A stretch of DNA of 64,000 bases from assembly GCF_000687475.1 (NCBI RefSeq), contig NC_057317.1, forward strand, positions 2,542,001-2,606,000, given 5' to 3'. Numbering within the stretch: the stretch's first letter is position 1; every line of letters begins with the position of its first letter. Both the position numbers and the translations under genes were made by a program. Below, one piece after another: positions 24,130-34,516 of this stretch. A model generated the notes under the pieces. That model saw only the letters and a program-made list of their open reading frames with translations, had not been told where the DNA came from and did no database searches. The DNA comes from Ustilaginoidea virens (taxonomy: Eukaryota > Ascomycota > Sordariomycetes > Hypocreales > Clavicipitaceae).

Positions 24130-24753
24130 TTCGGGCGTTGGGTACAGACGGACGACGTGGGGTTGCGACGGTTCGAGCAACGGGCAAGAAGCGAAACAAA
24201 GCACGCAAACACACTGGGTGGTCGTCGTCGCGGCAGAGGAGAGCGTGAAGGGGTGCTTGATGCGGATGCGGATGCGGATGCGGATGCGAATGCGGATGCG
24301 GATGCCGGGTACTTTTGTACAGGCCTGATGATTGTTCTGGCCAGATGGCAGCCGATACCGACCGACCCACTCGCAAGTTTGTTGCCAAGCGCAAAGGTGC
24401 GAGAGCCAAAAATAAAAAATACAAAAAAAAAAATAAATAAAAAACCACCCGGGCCGTTATTTCCCCGGGTTTCAGTTCAGGTCCAACAGGCAGACAAAGA
24501 CTCGTCAGTGACGTGATGCACGGAGCTTCCGTCGTCCCGTCCCACTCCTCCCCCCATCATCGACCAGCTTCCACGGTGCCCTAGCCAGAGCCAGCTCGTA
24601 CAATCTTGGGATTCTCGAGCTTGCCGCTAACCATCCAGCATCTCTCCCCGTGCATACACACGCTCCCTGCTCCCTAAGATTTTCGTTTGCTAGGTCTAGG
24701 TCGGTCTTCCCCGACAGTCCCTGCAACTCCCATTCCGAACGGCAGCGCTCGTC
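24130..24753. promoter_or_regulatory. Shared divergent promoter, SEC66 / NPL4, with hexamer minisatellite
   Basis: 624 bp separate two divergent start codons. It contains about eight tandem GATGCG hexamers at 24259-24305, about 130 bp upstream of the SEC66 ATG. The NPL4 side is pyrimidine-rich. Confidence 0.6.
24259..24305. repeat. (GATGCG)n hexamer tandem repeat
   Basis: About eight units with one single-base variant (GAATGCG-type junction). Confidence 0.95.
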
Positions 24754-27036
24754 ATGTTGCTCCGACTTCGTGGGCCGGATGGCATGGTCAGATTGACGGT
24801 CGAGCAATCAATGACGTTTGGTGAGCTGGGGCGCCAGGTGAGATGACAACCTCGTCTCTTCATCATCGCTCAGGAAGAGCAGCATCCTAACTAGAGGAAC
24901 TGCAGTTGTTGCCGCAACTTCCCAGCTCCGTCGATCCCTCAACCGTCACGCTATCCAATGCGCCGAATGGAGGTGACGCAAAGGTCTTGGCCGACATTGC
25001 AAAGTTCAAGGTTGGGCAAATCGGGCTAAGGTGAGCATCCAAGCAGGCCTTTCCAGCAGGCCTTTCCCGCTGCACCCTCTTTGGCCTGGCACTACGAGCT
25101 TCCGGGTTCGTCAAGGAGACCGGCGGCTCTAACTCTAGGCAGACATGGCGACTTGATTTTCATCGACTACAAGCATGCTGGAAGCGCAACCAACGGCGCC
25201 ACAAATGGCGAGCCCTCGTCGCTGCCGACCTCGGCGAGACTCAACGGCAAACCCGTGCTGCCCCTCGAAGACGTGCCCATCAATCCATCCCCCAAGAGAA
25301 TTTCCAAGCCTTGGGAAACGGTCCGACAATCTGCGCTCGATGATCGATTAGACAAGCTAGACGGCAAGATTGCCAGGGGGCGGGATAAAATGTGTCGTCA
25401 TGGACCCAAAGGCATGTGCGACTACTGCCAGCCTCTCGATCCGTTCGATCCGGCCTATCTCGCGGAGAAGAGAATTAAGTACCTATCGTTTCATTCGCTT
25501 CTCCGGAAAACCAACTCGTCGACAAACAAGCCAGAGCTGGGCAGCTCGTACATCCCTCCCCTTGTGGAGCCTTTTTATCGAGTCAAACGGGATTGTCCCG
25601 CGGGACATGCTCCATGGCCCGAAGGCGTGTGCACAAATTGTCAACCAAGCGCCATCACTCTCAACCCGCAGCCGTTCCGTATGGTGGATCACGTCGAGTT
25701 CGCATCGCCAGCCATTATCGACAACTTCATCGACGCATGGCGCAAGACTGGCGCCCAACGCATCGGCTTTCTCTACGGACGATACTCGGAGTACACAGAG
25801 GTTCCCCTGGGGATCAAGGCTGTTGTAGAAGCCATATACGAGCCGTCGCAGGTAGACGAGGTTGACGGGATAACACTCAACGCCTGGGAGAATCAGAAGG
25901 AGGTGGAACACGTTGCGCGTCTCTGCGGTCTCGAGCCGGTCGGCGTCATCTGGACTGACTTGCTCGATGCTGGCCGCGGCGACGGGTCCGTTATCTGCAA
26001 GCGACATGCCGACTCGTACTTTTTATCTTCCCTCGAGGTCTGCTTTTCCGCAAGACTCCAAGCCCAGCACCCCAAGGCCACCAAGTGGAGCGACACGGGC
26101 CGGTTTGGCTCCAATTTCGTCACGTGCGTCATTACTGGCAACGAGGAGGGCGAGATTGGCATCTCGTCGTACCAGATGTCGAACGAAGCGGTGGAGATGC
26201 TGAGGGCCGATATCGTGGAGCCGTCCGCTGACCCGACCGTCATGCTGGTTCGAGATGAAGAAGAGGATGACGGCTCGGCGAGTCGAACTCGGTACATCCC
26301 CGAGGTCTTTTTCCGCAAAAAAAACGAGTACGGGGTCAGCGTCCAGGAGAACGCGAAACCCTCCTTCCCAGTAGAGTATCTTTTCGTCACCCTCACTCAT
26401 GGGTTCTTGGCCGAGCCCAAGCCAGTCTTTGTCCAGCCGAGGTTCCCCATTGAGAACCGCGAGTATTTTGGAGAGAGCCAAGATTATTCCGCTCTTGCCA
26501 CAGCTCTCAAGCCATCCTCGGGCCGCACGGGCGATGACGGCCAAGAGGTTTCCAACTTTCATCTGCTTTGCTTTGTCCACCAGATGGGGATTCTATCCAA
26601 GGTATGTTTTGCCACTTTTTTTTTTGTGTTGTGTTGTGTTGTATTTTATTTTATTTTATTCCCCTTCCCCCCCCGGTACTTTCCCGTCACCTCGAGCGAT
26701 TCCGGTTCGAGTCCCATCTTTTTGACCAGTCGGTAATTCTCACACTCGACACAGGACGAGGAAGCCTTGCTATGCCGAGTCGCGAGCCAACATGACCTGG
26801 CCGACTCGTTCCAGCTCCGTTCAACAGAGGGTTGGCAGACTCTGCAAGCCATCCTCCAATCGGCCGGTGAGCGACTCCCCAAGCGTCCACGGCATGGTGA
26901 AGACGCCGCCATCTGCGTGGACTCCCCTGCTTTTGCCTCGTCGTCGCCTCAATTGAGAGCGCAGCCGTCGGGTGAGCCACTGACTAAACGTTTTGCTGCC
27001 TTCAGGCTGAACAATCCACGGACGCCGATTAAATAA
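24754..27036 (+). CDS. NPL4: Nuclear protein localization protein 4 (Cdc48-Ufd1 cofactor)
   Basis: Ubiquitin-binding cofactor of the Cdc48/p97 segregase, used in ER-associated degradation and other extraction steps. Exons are 24754-24837, 24906-25030, 25143-26601 and 26755-27036, giving 649 aa, the usual fungal length. Exon 2 could also begin nine bases earlier in the same phase, but the chosen acceptor is better spaced from the CTAAC branch point. An N-terminal ubiquitin-like (UBX-like) domain opens with [17 protein letters not shown] and contains [20 protein letters not shown] and [11 protein letters not shown] zinc-binding region follows ([12 protein letters not shown], then [16 protein letters not shown]). 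The central MPN-like and Npl4 domains include [19 protein letters not shown] and [12 protein letters not shown]. There is no C-terminal NZF finger, as expected for fungi. Confidence 0.96.
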
Positions 27037-27071
27037 AGAAGAAAAACAAGAAGCAAAAGCAGAAGAAGAGG

Positions 27072-27113
<42 letters not shown>

Positions 27114-28040
27114 TCGCAGGGCGTGAATGGGCTCAGCTCAAGGCTCGGTCGGGCTAGGAGCGACAGGCAGTCATGGTGGGACGGGACGGGACCTGGACAA
27201 CGTGGCAGTCGTGGCAGTCGTGGCAGCCGTGGCAGCCGTGTAGCAGCATGCTGTTATCGCGCGACGGCGTTGTTGGTCGAGTCGAGTGCAATATAGAGGC
27301 AGTGCGGGAAGGAATGGGGACTTGGCCGAGACGTCATATCAGGTGGGCAATCCGCTCAGAAGGTAGGTAGGCTATACGAATGAATGCATACGGTACATGA
27401 TGTGACGGGGGTTTTTTTTTTATTTTTTTTTTATTGCCAAACGTCGCGACGAGGCTTTTTGACCAGCGTCTCCCTGCAAGCTGCCAGCTGCCAGCTGCCA
27501 GCTTCGACAAGCTGACTGGAGACTTGCGCCCGGCAAAAGGATGTCATGTCCCCCTCTGCGCTGCGCAGCGCACCACAAAGACGGGTCCAACAAGGCAAGC
27601 AAACAAAGCATGCAAAGGACGGAACAGGCCGCTTGGACCACTGGTTGACGAGACGGCAAGCAGAGACGGACGGACAGCAGACGGACAGCAGACGGACAGC
27701 AGACGGACAGCAGACGGACAGCAGACGGACAGCAGACGGGCAGACAGACGGATGGACAGACGGATAGACGGATAGACGGATAGACGGATAGACAGACGGA
27801 CGGCACGCCAAGGGATAGGCAGTCTGGGAAAATAAAAAAGAAAAAAAGATCCTCTTTTGCAAAGCTGCTAATCCATACTCCAGATATCTACTACCCATTG
27901 ACAAAGCAAGAATCATAGATGCCCTGTTTTTTTTCTTTTTTTTCTCTTCTTTTTCCAATTCGAGATAAAGGTTGTGTGAGGTGTCTATTCCATGCGTGCG
28001 GCAAAAAAAAAAAAAAAAAAGGGTCAGGTCAAGCCCCAGC
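27037..28040. other. Intergenic region between convergent NPL4 and CPA2
   Basis: No supported gene. It holds a run of 39 A at 27072-27110, only 35 bp after the NPL4 stop codon, GGCAGYCGT repeats near 27205-27240, a CAGCTGC repeat near 27480-27503, and the minisatellite at 27669-27792. Confidence 0.6.
27669..27792. repeat. Two adjacent minisatellites (11-mer, then 8-mer)
   Basis: Six or more copies of an 11-bp unit (ACGGACAGCAG) grade into about five copies of an 8-bp unit (GATAGACG). The shared GACGGA core suggests one arose from the other. Confidence 0.9.
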
Positions 28041-31000
28041 CTACAGCGGTTTGCCACCGATAAAGTCGGACCATCGGCGGACTTCCGAGGGAATGCCCTC
28101 CTTGCGCGGGAGCTTCTCACTCATGCATTGAGCAAAAAGGATGGCGGTCTAAGGCGGAGAGGGATCGTCCATTGTTAGCCGCTGGCATGACTGCGGCAGA
28201 GCAGGCAGGGCAGGTGGGAGAGAGACGAGGGGGGGAAAGGGGGAAAGGGAAAGCATAGTTACCTGAGGCTCCATAAAGAGAGGGACGCCGAAATCGACGG
28301 CGTTTCGGCGCATGACGTAGTCGACGTCGAGGGTGGTCTTGCCGCGGGCCACCGCCAGGTTGAAGCATCCGCGGATGTCGTACCTTTTGAAAACCTCTCG
28401 CAGGGCGCGCTTGTCCTCCCTGGGGAACTCAATGACCTCGACCTCGACGTTGCCCTTGGCCGTAGACTCGATGAACTGCTTCACCTCGTTGCTGGCGGCG
28501 TACAGCTTGTAGCCCAGCGGAGCGACGTAGTCGACAACCTGGGTCAGCCAAGTCTTGGTGACGTCGCCGCCCAGCAGGAGACCCTCGCCGGGCTCGGGCA
28601 TGCGGAAGTTCATGGCGGACTGGACCGACGTCCAGTACGCCTCGACAAGGTCCTTGCCGAAACAAGCCATTTCGCCGGTCGAAGCCATTTCGACGCCGAG
28701 AAAAGGGTCGGCGCCGGCCAGGCGCGTCCAGGAGAACTGGGGCACCTTGGTGGCCAAGTAGTCGCGCTTGACGGCCATGAGGTCCGTGGGCTGGGGCACA
28801 TCCTTGCCAACGAGCGCCTTCATGGCCACGTCGATGAAGTTGAGACCCAGGACCTTGCTGATGAAGGGGAAGGAGCGGGAGGCCCGGAGATTGCACTCGA
28901 TGACCTTGAGAGCAGGCTCGCCCGCCTGGGCGTCGTCGGCCTTGATGATTTGCATGTTGAAGGGCCCGGTGATGTTCCACGCCTTGGCCACCTTTTTGGC
29001 AATCTCCTTGATGCGTTCCATGACGGCCGCGTCCAGGCTGGCGGGCGGCAGAACCAGGGTCGCGTCGCCAGAGTGAACACCCGCCTGCTCCACGTGCTCG
29101 CTGACGGCGTGGACAACCAGCTCGCCCTTGGACGCGACAGCATCCACATCAATCTCCTGCGCGCCTTCGATGAACTTGGTGATGACAACGGGGTGGTCAG
29201 GAGACACGCTGCTGGCGGCTTCGAGCTTCTCCTTGAGGTCTTCCCGACTCCGGATGACCGTCATGGCAGCACCGGACAGGACGTAGCTGGGACGGACGAG
29301 CACTGGATAGCCAACCTCGTCGGCGAACTGCTCCGCAGCCTGGACCGAGGTGAGTTCCTTCCACGCCGGCTGATCCACGCCTATGCTGTCGAGAATCTCG
29401 GAGAACTTTTGGCGATCTTCGGCCTTGTCAATGTCTCTCGGGTCAGTTCCGAGAACCTTGGCCCCGCCAGCTTCCTGTAAGCGCAGCGCGATATTCTGAG
29501 GCAACTGCCCGCCCACTGACACCACGATGCCACTCGAACCTTCCAGATCATAAATGTCCATTACACGCTCGTAGCTGAGTTCTTCAAAGTACAGTTTGTC
29601 GACAACGTCGCTATCAGTGGACATTGTCTCGGGATTATACTGTTATATTTTTTTTTTTTGGCCCCGAGGGGGAAGCAGAGAAATGGTTAGCAGAGCTTGG
29701 CTAAAACTGACAAAGTTGATCGATACATTGCCGGATTGGCAATGTGTCACCACCTATAATCCGTAAAGCAAATCAGCGGCGGTCAAGAGAGAGCTCGACT
29801 TACGTTTATCATGACGGTCTTTTCTCCCATCTCGCGAAGAGCCTGAGTGGCACCGACAGCACACCAATCAAACTCGACAGAGGAGCCGATACGGTATACA
29901 CCGCTTCCGAGTATCACCTTGCCATGGTCGTCAAAGGTGACGTCGTGTGAGGAGCCGTTGTAGGTCGTGTACAGGTAGTTGGTATCGGCGGGGAATTCGG
30001 CGGCCAGAGTATCAATCTTCTTGACCCAGGGGTGGATGTTGAAGCTCAATCTGTAAGCACGAACCTCATCTTCGGTGCTGTTGACGGCCAAGGCGATTTG
30101 TCGATCGGAGAAGCCCATCTTCTTGGCCTTGAGGATCTGGTCCTTTTTCAGAGCCTTCAAACTGCCAACCGCCTGGAGCTCGCGCGTGCAGTCAACAATG
30201 TTCTGGAGCTTGTACAGGAACCACTTGTCAATCTTGGTCAGCTCATGGACCTTCTCGACCGAGTAGTTCTCGTGGAGCATGGCCTGGCCAACAGCTAGCC
30301 ATCGGCGGTCGGTAGGGTTTTGCAGCTCAAAGTCCAGGTCCTCGAAGCGATCGCCTTGGAAGCCCACGAATCGGGGATCAACCTGACGAATGGCTTTCTG
30401 GAACGACTCTTCAAAAGTTCTGCCAATGGCCATGACCTCACCAACTGACTTCATGGCGCTGCCAATATCGCGCTTGACGTGCTGAAACTTGGACAGATCC
30501 CAGCGAGGGATCTTTGTGACGATGTAGTCCAGGGAGGGCTCGAAATTGGCCGTGGTGGTTTTGGTAACGGCGTTGGGAAGTTCAGGCAGACTGTGACCCA
30601 GACCAATCTTGGCGGCCGTATAGGCCAGAGGGTAGCCGGTTGCTTTGGATGCCAAGGCAGAGGATCGAGAGAGACGAGCATTGACTTCGATGACCCGGTA
30701 ATCCAGGCCATCAGGCTGCAGGGCGTACTGGACGTTGCATTCTCCGACAACACCAAGATGTCTTACAATCTTGATAGCAGCAGACCGGAGCATATGGTAC
30801 TCCTCGTCGCTCAAGGTCTGAGAAGGGGCAACGACAATCGAGTCACCAGTGTGAATGCCAAGGGGATCAAAGTTTTCCATGTTGCACACGGTAATACAGT
30901 TGTTGTTCGCGTCTCGCACCACCTCGTATTCGACTTCCTTCCAGCCCTTGAGAGACTTTTCGACCAGGATCTGAGGGGACAAAGTCAATGAGCGAGCTGC

Positions 31001-31993
31001 CATGTTACGAAGCTCTTCCGGGTTGTTGGCGAATCCCGAACCCAGGCCTCCCAAAGCGTAGGCAGCGCGAACAATAATAGGATAGCCGACCTTTTCAGCG
31101 GCGTCCAGAGCCTCGTCGACTGTTCCAACAGCAATGGACTGGGCGATGGGAATGTTGATCTCCTCCAAGGCTTTGGCAAATAGGTCTCGGTCCTCTGAAA
31201 CTTCCAGAGTTCTAACACTGGTACCGAGAACCTTGACGCCGTACTTTTCGAAGAGGCCCAGGCGCTGCATCTGAACGCCCAAGTTCAGAGCAGTCTGCCC
31301 ACCAAAGGACAAAAATATTCCATCGGGTTTCTCCTTCTCGATGACGTAGCTGACATACTCAGGGGTGACGGGCAGATAGTATACTTCGTCGGCAAGGGTA
31401 TGGTTCGTTTGGATTGTGGCGATGTTTGGGTTGATGAGTACGGAGGCTACTCCAGCCTCTTTTAGAGCCTTCAATGCTTGTGAGCCTATCAGGCGCAAAC
31501 GGTTTGTCAGTAGAAGAAGAAGAAAAAAAAGAAGGGAAAAAACCAGTGCATGATGGAAAATGGCTGTGGTCAAATATCACGCCAAACATATCAAAGGTAT
31601 TTGCCCTTGCGCTTGCACAAAGAAAAATCAAAGGGGTGACCAACCTGAGTAGTCAAATTCACCGGCTTGACCGATGGCAAGGCCGCCACTGCCGATGACA
31701 AGGACCTTCTTGACATGGACATCTTGTTGAGGTTTGATAATGCCGCTGTTGATGTAAGCTTTGGGATTAGGAGCTGAATCAGCAGCTGAGGCGCTATAGG
31801 GTCTGACAATGGAAATGGTGCCCAGTCTTTTAGATTGCTGCAGCTTCGTCTGGAGTAGAGCACGGCCGGGTGAACTCGAAGAAGCCGTGGTGAGCGTCCT
31901 GGCGGGTGAAGAGAAAGTTCGAGGGATGCGATGGCCATGTCGGAGCAAGACCGGAGCTCGGCCACCCAGGGCAGAAGGCAGGCTTGACAGCAT
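28041..31993 (-). CDS. CPA2: Carbamoyl-phosphate synthase, arginine-specific, large chain, mitochondrial
   Basis: Makes carbamoyl phosphate from bicarbonate, ATP and glutamine-derived ammonia for arginine synthesis. Exons on the minus strand are 31993-31645, 31485-29804, 29639-28263 and 28148-28041, giving 1171 aa. The N terminus (about 65 residues, rich in Arg, Ser and Ala with almost no acidic residues) looks like a mitochondrial targeting peptide. [20 protein letters not shown] begins the first synthase half. The first ATP-grasp domain is marked by [20 protein letters not shown] and [20 protein letters not shown], and the second half by [18 protein letters not shown] and [20 protein letters not shown]. 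The small subunit with the glutamine amidotransferase is encoded elsewhere, as is normal in fungi. The first intron has a non-standard donor (GTTGGT); the others are GTAAGT and GTAACT. The short length and separate subunit exclude the pyrimidine-specific multifunctional Ura2 type. Confidence 0.96.
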
Positions 31994-33480
31994 GGCGAAA
32001 GCCTCCCGGAAGGAATCGATGCTTCAACAACGCCGTCCCTCAGGCGACCTAAATAGCAGAGGACGTCAATTGAGCAAATGCCAAAGACGAGGAGGCGGGG
32101 AGAAAGGGTGAAAAAAGAGCGATGTACGGGAGTCGGAGACTCTCGACAAGATCGATGGGCGGGTGTGTGTGGGGACACGAATGGTGTCAATGCACTGTGA
32201 CCACTGTGACCTGTGAGACCTGTGACCACTGTGAGCACTGAGCAGCCTGTCGCAATGCGGCACTTGACTGTGCTGGGAGACGCAAGGGTAAAAGGGCGAA
32301 AAAAAAATAAATTTGGGCTGGGGGTCCGGCGCCGGGGAGTTGGCAAGAGTCACCGATAAGATAACGTGGAGTCTTGACTCCCGACTTGACTCAGTTGCAA
32401 CGGTAGTTACTTTGCGACCGGCAAGAGCCCCTTGGCCGTGATCCAAGCATGTACCTACGCACGCCTCGCGATATGAATTGGTGACTTATAAAATAAGTGG
32501 GGGGGGGGGGGGGGGGGATAGTTCAATACGCCTGTCAGCCAGCGACCAGGTAGGTAAGGTAGGAGGTAGGTAGGTATCTATGGCAATATTGCTCGCACTC
32601 TTTACTAGGTAATAAGCTACAATAACCTCTATTATAGCTATTGCAGCTATTGCAGCTATTACTGCAGATGCTGTCAATGTTATGCGCCAATTTGGAACGC
32701 CAATTTGAGAAGACTGCTCCAAAAGATTCAGCGCACTAGCGGACTGCCGTTATGCGCCAAATTAGCCATTTACAAAGCAGGTAAGCGGCCCCTGCCAGCG
32801 CGATATATTGTGAACAAGGGTTCATAGTATTGTGGAATACTTCCATAAAATTATGCATAGTATGAATTCCTACTATTTCTGGTAAGGCGCCATTAAATAT
32901 GTCGAGTGAGCCAATTTTGCGCGCCAGGCGTGTGTACTTGGATCACGGCCCGAGATTATTCGTTACCAACAGGTCAGCTATACTCGGTACTCCGTACAAA
33001 TCCGTATAATGATTGCATGCAGGTGTCTACAAGCTTGAGCCATCACAACGAGCTATGCAGCGCAGCATGTCAATACTTTCGCCCTCAGACCTTTGCCAGA
33101 ACAGGGCGCAACATTTCACCCCCCCTGAATCACATCCAGAACCTGGGGGGACATTGCAACGTGGCTACCTACGGCGGACGTACGTATGGGAACAGCGCCG
33201 GGCACTCGGTAGTTGGTGCTGAATCAAGAAACTCGGTCGGTCAGCTTGCTTTTTCATACATGCATGTCACTTCATCATCCATCGACGTGGTTGTGCTGTG
33301 ATGAAATGCGGAGCTCGTCGGTCCCAATATCTCTATCCGGGTCGGTTGGAGAAGCATTACGCGAGTTTGACTCGTTCCATCTTTGACCAATTTTGATTAT
33401 TATACTGTTCAAGGACACAAGACATATATATATATGTGTGTGTGTGTGTGTGTATGTGTGCGTGCGTGTGTGTTTGTGTG

Positions 33481-33515
<35 letters not shown>

Positions 33516-33699
33516 CAGAAGGAGGCAGAAGTTTGATGATTATGTGCGAAATCGGCCGTTCATGGATGGTCAAGGTAGAATGCGACCAAGTAAGGGGGGA
33601 GAGAAATACTGTCTTCCCCGTTTGCACTGGGCATTCTCGGTTGCGGTCATCAAGGCGTTGGAGCCAAGTCTTGAAAAAAAGACGGATGCTGGAAAGCAG
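31994..33699. other. Intergenic region, CPA2 promoter and MPO1 3' flank, with an AT-rich island
   Basis: No supported gene. The CPA2 promoter side has GTGACC/ACTGTGA short repeats at about 32193-32240 and a 19-G run near 32500. An AT-rich island at about 32580-32930 has repeated GTTATGCGCCAAWTT and AGCTATTGC units. A dinucleotide tract is at 33424-33512. Confidence 0.6.
33424..33512. repeat. (TA)n(TG)n(TA)n microsatellite
   Basis: TA units, then TG-rich units with TA and CG variants, then about 15 TA units. Confidence 0.95.
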
Positions 33700-34516
33700 T
33701 TACTTGGTCTTGCCACTTTTAGATGCAGCCTTGAACTTGGCAATTTCTTGTTCCACTCTTGAATCTATGCGAGCCCGAAGCTCCGGACGGTAGCCAAGGG
33801 TGAACAAAATCTCGAGCCAGACAAAGAGCGGGGCCAAGAAGATAGCCTGGATGAGATTATCCAGCAAGGCCGGGGCTCGGCGCTCAAAAGCTCCGTGGCC
33901 GATAAATTGAGCGATCCAGGCCACGGCGTGCAGACTTAATGCGATTTGGAGCGTCTTGGTCGGATCCTCGGTTCGAAGGTGGTTGGAATAAGCAGTGCCT
34001 GCCAAGCAGAAGGCAGCCAAGACGAAACCCGCTACCGGCTCGAGCAGTAGGTAAAGAGCAGTGTATAAAAGAGCCGCAAGGGTGCCGAGGTTAAGTTCCA
34101 GATATGGCACGGTGAGCCAGTCGGGGGTTTCGACAAGAGGTCCGGTATAGGTAGCCTGACAAACGAATGTTAGGGCTGCGGCACTGTATGGGGGGAAAGC
34201 AAGGCGGGTGGCGGGTTGCGGCTTACCATACAAAATGCCGAGATCAAGATGACAGGAACACATATTATGTGGATGAGCTTGTTGACGGAATTATGATGGT
34301 ATGCGCCATACTAAAAGAAAAAGGACATCAGTTAGTGTAGTGTGCACGTCGTGTCGAGTTCCTGCTAGGGCTGAGGCTGGCATAAAAGTGAGTGAGGAGG
34401 GGGGGGGGGCAGGTGGGAAGGAAGCTGCAACATCCGAGGCTCCGCGGAACGCCTTGACGACCTGGGCAGATGGTGATGCTCACGAAGGTAAGTTGGCGCT
34501 CCAAATCCAACGACAT
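33700..34516 (-). CDS. MPO1: Mpo1-like ER membrane 2-hydroxy fatty acid dioxygenase (DUF962)
   Basis: Yeast Mpo1 is an iron-dependent dioxygenase of the ER membrane that alpha-oxidises 2-hydroxy fatty acids in phytosphingosine breakdown. Exons on the minus strand are 34516-34484, 34310-34227 and 34155-33700, giving 190 aa. The first exon is only 11 codons (MSLDLERQLTF) and joins in frame to YGAYHHNSVNKLIHIICVPV, which is the family signature with the histidines thought to bind iron. The second histidine region is probably QFIGHGAFERRAPALLDNL. Three to four hydrophobic segments are visible (LIHIICVPVILISAF, LGTLAALLYTALYLL, AVAWIAQFIGHG, AIFLAPLFVWLEILFTLG). The tail is basic (KAASKSGKTK) and may act as an ER retention signal. 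It lies in tandem upstream of CPA2's promoter and diverges from RPB7. Confidence 0.92.

Noticed and set aside
26690..26725. GGTTCGAGTCC T-arm-like sequence in an NPL4 intron
   Set aside because: The preceding 60 bases are homopolymer-rich and cannot form D and anticodon arms.
27431..28120. 229-codon minus-strand frame overlapping the CPA2 3' end
   Set aside because: Its central part translates the minisatellite (repeated VRLLSVCCPSA) and it overlaps the CPA2 coding end.
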